The translations under genes and the position numbers were made by a program. The notes under the pieces were generated by a model that searched no databases, was not told the DNA's origin, and saw only the letters and a list, made by a program, of their open reading frames with translations. A stretch of DNA of 33,332 bases from Bacteroidota bacterium (GTDB lineage: Bacteria > Bacteroidota > Ignavibacteria > Kryptoniales > JAKASW01): assembly GCA_021811615.1 (NCBI GenBank), contig JAJZNW010000130.1, positions 1 to 33,332 of the forward strand, given 5' to 3'. Shown piece by piece: positions 31,854 to 33,332 of the stretch (the stretch's first letter is position 1; every line of letters begins with the position of its first letter).

Positions 31854-33290
31854 TTAAATGTCGTAGTACATCATGAATTCATACGGATGCGGCCTCAGAG
31901 CTACCTGCTTGACTTCGTTGGCCATCTTGTACTTGATCCATGTGCTGATCAGGTCTTCCGTGAAGACATCGCCTCGGAGGAGGAACTCATGATCTCTCTC
32001 GAGCGCCTTCAGCGACTCTTCGAGCGAGCCGGGAGTCGAAGGCACGTTGCTCAGCTCTTCCGGTGAAAGGTCGTAGATATCCTTATCGAGCGGTTCGCCC
32101 GGATCTATCTTGTTTATGATGCCGTCGATACCTGCCATCAAAAGCGCCGGGAAAGCGAGATACGCGTTAGTCGAGAGGTCGGGGACGCGGAACTCCACTC
32201 TCTTCGCCTTCGGACTCTTCGAGTACATTGGAATCCTCACAGAGGCCGAACGATTCCTTTGGCTGTAAGCAAGGTTGACGGGCGCTTCGAACCCGGGCAC
32301 GAGCCTGTGATAAGAGTTTGTCGTCGGATTGGTTATCGCGCACAGTGCGGCGGCATGTTTCAGCAGTCCACCGATGTAGTACAAAGCCATTTCGCTAAGG
32401 TTTGCGTAACCGTTTCCGTAGAACAAAGGCTTGCCGGCTTTCCAAAGACTCTGGTGGACGTGCATTCCGGTGCCGTTGTCCCCGAAGAGCGGTTTCGGCA
32501 TGAAAGTCACCGACTTGTTGTGCTTCACCGCCACGTTCTTGGTGATGTATTTCAGCATCATGAGGTTGTCGGCCATACGTGTCAGCGTATTGAACCTCAT
32601 ATCGATCTCTGCCTGTCCGGCTGTGGCGACTTCATGATGGTGCACTTCAACTTCGATTCCTGCCTGTTTCATCGTCAGAACCATCTCAGACCTGATGTCC
32701 TGCAGACTGTCGACGGGCGGAACCGGGAAATATCCCTCTTTGTGCCTGGGGCGGTAACCGAGATTGCGCTTCTCGTCGTTCCCGCTGTTCCAAATACCCT
32801 CGTCGGAATCTATTTCATAAAAACCGGAGTTGCTGGTTTGACCAAACCTGACATTATCAAAGATGAAGAACTCGGCCTCAGGTCCGAAGTACGCGGTGTC
32901 CGCGAGACCTGTAGAGCGGACGTACGCCTCGGCTTTGTGAGCGATGAAACGCGGGTCACGTCTGTACGGCTCACCGGTAATCGGGTCTTTCACATCACAG
33001 ATTATGTTCAGCGTTTTGTGGGCCGTAAACGGATCCAGGAAATACTCGTTCGGATCGGGGATAAGAACCATATCGCTTTCCTGTATGGCCTGGAATCCAC
33101 GGATACTTGATCCGTCGAAGCCTATTCCCTCTTCGAAAGAATCAGCGTTAAGCCCGGAAGGGATGATTGAAAAATGCTGCCATTGTCCGGGGATGTCAGT
33201 AAACCTCAAATCGATTATTTCAACTCCATTGTCCTTGACAAACTTCAACAGTTTATCGACGTCAGTTGCAGACTTGGCAACTTTTGCCAT
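31854..33290 (-). CDS. glnA: Glutamine synthetase type I
   Basis: A 478-residue enzyme that makes glutamine from glutamate, ammonia and ATP as a dodecamer. It has the N-terminal beta-grasp ([16 protein letters not shown]), [10 protein letters not shown] at 58-67, GPEAEFFIF, the ATP-binding region with [18 protein letters not shown], the [18 protein letters not shown] loop and the glutamate-binding NRSASVRIP. The segment [10 protein letters not shown] carries a tyrosine at about 406 that matches the adenylylation site of GSI-beta enzymes, so control by GlnE is possible. The start has AGGAGG 5 bases upstream. The promoter lies beyond the window. Confidence 0.97.
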   Translation of the reverse strand: MAKVAKSATDVDKLLKFVKDNGVEIIDLRFTDIPGQWQHFSIIPSGLNADSFEEGIGFDGSSIRGFQAIQESDMVLIPDPNEYFLDPFTAHKTLNIICDVKDPITGEPYRRDPRFIAHKAEAYVRSTGLADTAYFGPEAEFFIFDNVRFGQTSNSGFYEIDSDEGIWNSGNDEKRNLGYRPRHKEGYFPVPPVDSLQDIRSEMVLTMKQAGIEVEVHHHEVATAGQAEIDMRFNTLTRMADNLMMLKYITKNVAVKHNKSVTFMPKPLFGDNGTGMHVHQSLWKAGKPLFYGNGYANLSEMALYYIGGLLKHAAALCAITNPTTNSYHRLVPGFEAPVNLAYSQRNRSASVRIPMYSKSPKAKRVEFRVPDLSTNAYLAFPALLMAGIDGIINKIDPGEPLDKDIYDLSPEELSNVPSTPGSLEESLKALERDHEFLLRGDVFTEDLISTWIKYKMANEVKQVALRPHPYEFMMYYDI

Positions 33291-33332
33291 TGGTTCCTCC
33301 TAAGATTAATTGTGTTGTGTTTTTAGAACAGT

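Noticed and set aside
32259..33110. 283-codon open frame on the plus strand
   Set aside because: Antisense to glnA, with no domain and no ribosome binding site; a shadow frame.
1..33332. Mobile elements, CRISPR arrays, toxin-antitoxin or defence systems, tRNA genes
   Set aside because: I looked for transposase-like proteins, regular repeats, small paired genes and cloverleaf folds and saw none; gene content and base use appear even across the window.

Overview
The window is a typical bacterial chromosome segment from what looks like a member of the Bacteroidota/FCB group, possibly a relative of Ignavibacteria or Kryptonia. The support is a DUF5683 protein, a TonB-dependent receptor with an N-terminal carboxypeptidase-regulatory-like domain, a very large secreted BNR-repeat protein, and promoters with a TTG-N20-TAnnTT pattern that fits the -33/-7 elements of Bacteroidota sigma factors. 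The taxon is inferred, not proven. I saw no tRNA or rRNA gene, insertion sequence, phage gene, CRISPR array or attachment site.

Layout. At the left edge a membrane iron-sulfur oxidoreductase (1-1767, minus, running off the window) is divergent from a plus-strand cluster parA-parB-ridA-DUF5683 (1912-4704). Everything to the right is on the minus strand. In transcription order from the right edge the genes are: glnA (glutamine synthetase), acnA (aconitase), rpmE (ribosomal protein L31), rsmB (rRNA methyltransferase), fba (class II aldolase); a tightly overlapping chain of cation-efflux transporter, alaX-type tRNA editing protein, acylphosphatase, ispF, DedA protein, a degenerate PHP-type membrane protein, lnt and threonine aldolase; trpE-trpG-LOG protein-lytic transglycosylase; a DUF123 GIY-YIG protein; the secreted BNR-repeat protein; and a TPP-riboswitch-controlled operon of TonB-dependent receptor, thiamine pyrophosphokinase and sodium/solute symporter, which ends tail-to-tail over the DUF5683 gene.

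How the genes work together. The clearest system is the thiamine-salvage operon at 4663-9529. A TPP aptamer begins almost at the predicted transcription start and is followed by a nested hairpin that would hide the receptor's Shine-Dalgarno sequence. The encoded proteins would bring a thiamine-like compound across the outer membrane (TonB receptor), across the inner membrane (SSS-family symporter) and convert it to TPP (pyrophosphokinase). The remaining genes are mostly housekeeping: chromosome segregation, TCA cycle, nitrogen assimilation, tryptophan and isoprenoid synthesis, lipoprotein maturation, translation and peptidoglycan remodelling.

The less ordinary items are the symporter in a thiamine regulon, a cation diffusion facilitator with three tandem C-terminal domains, a PHP-fold protein that has lost its metal-binding histidines beside lnt, a stand-alone DUF123 nuclease-like protein, a long-form class II aldolase, and a shared promoter architecture. 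Several starts use TTG or GTG, and many gene pairs overlap by ATGA or GTGA.
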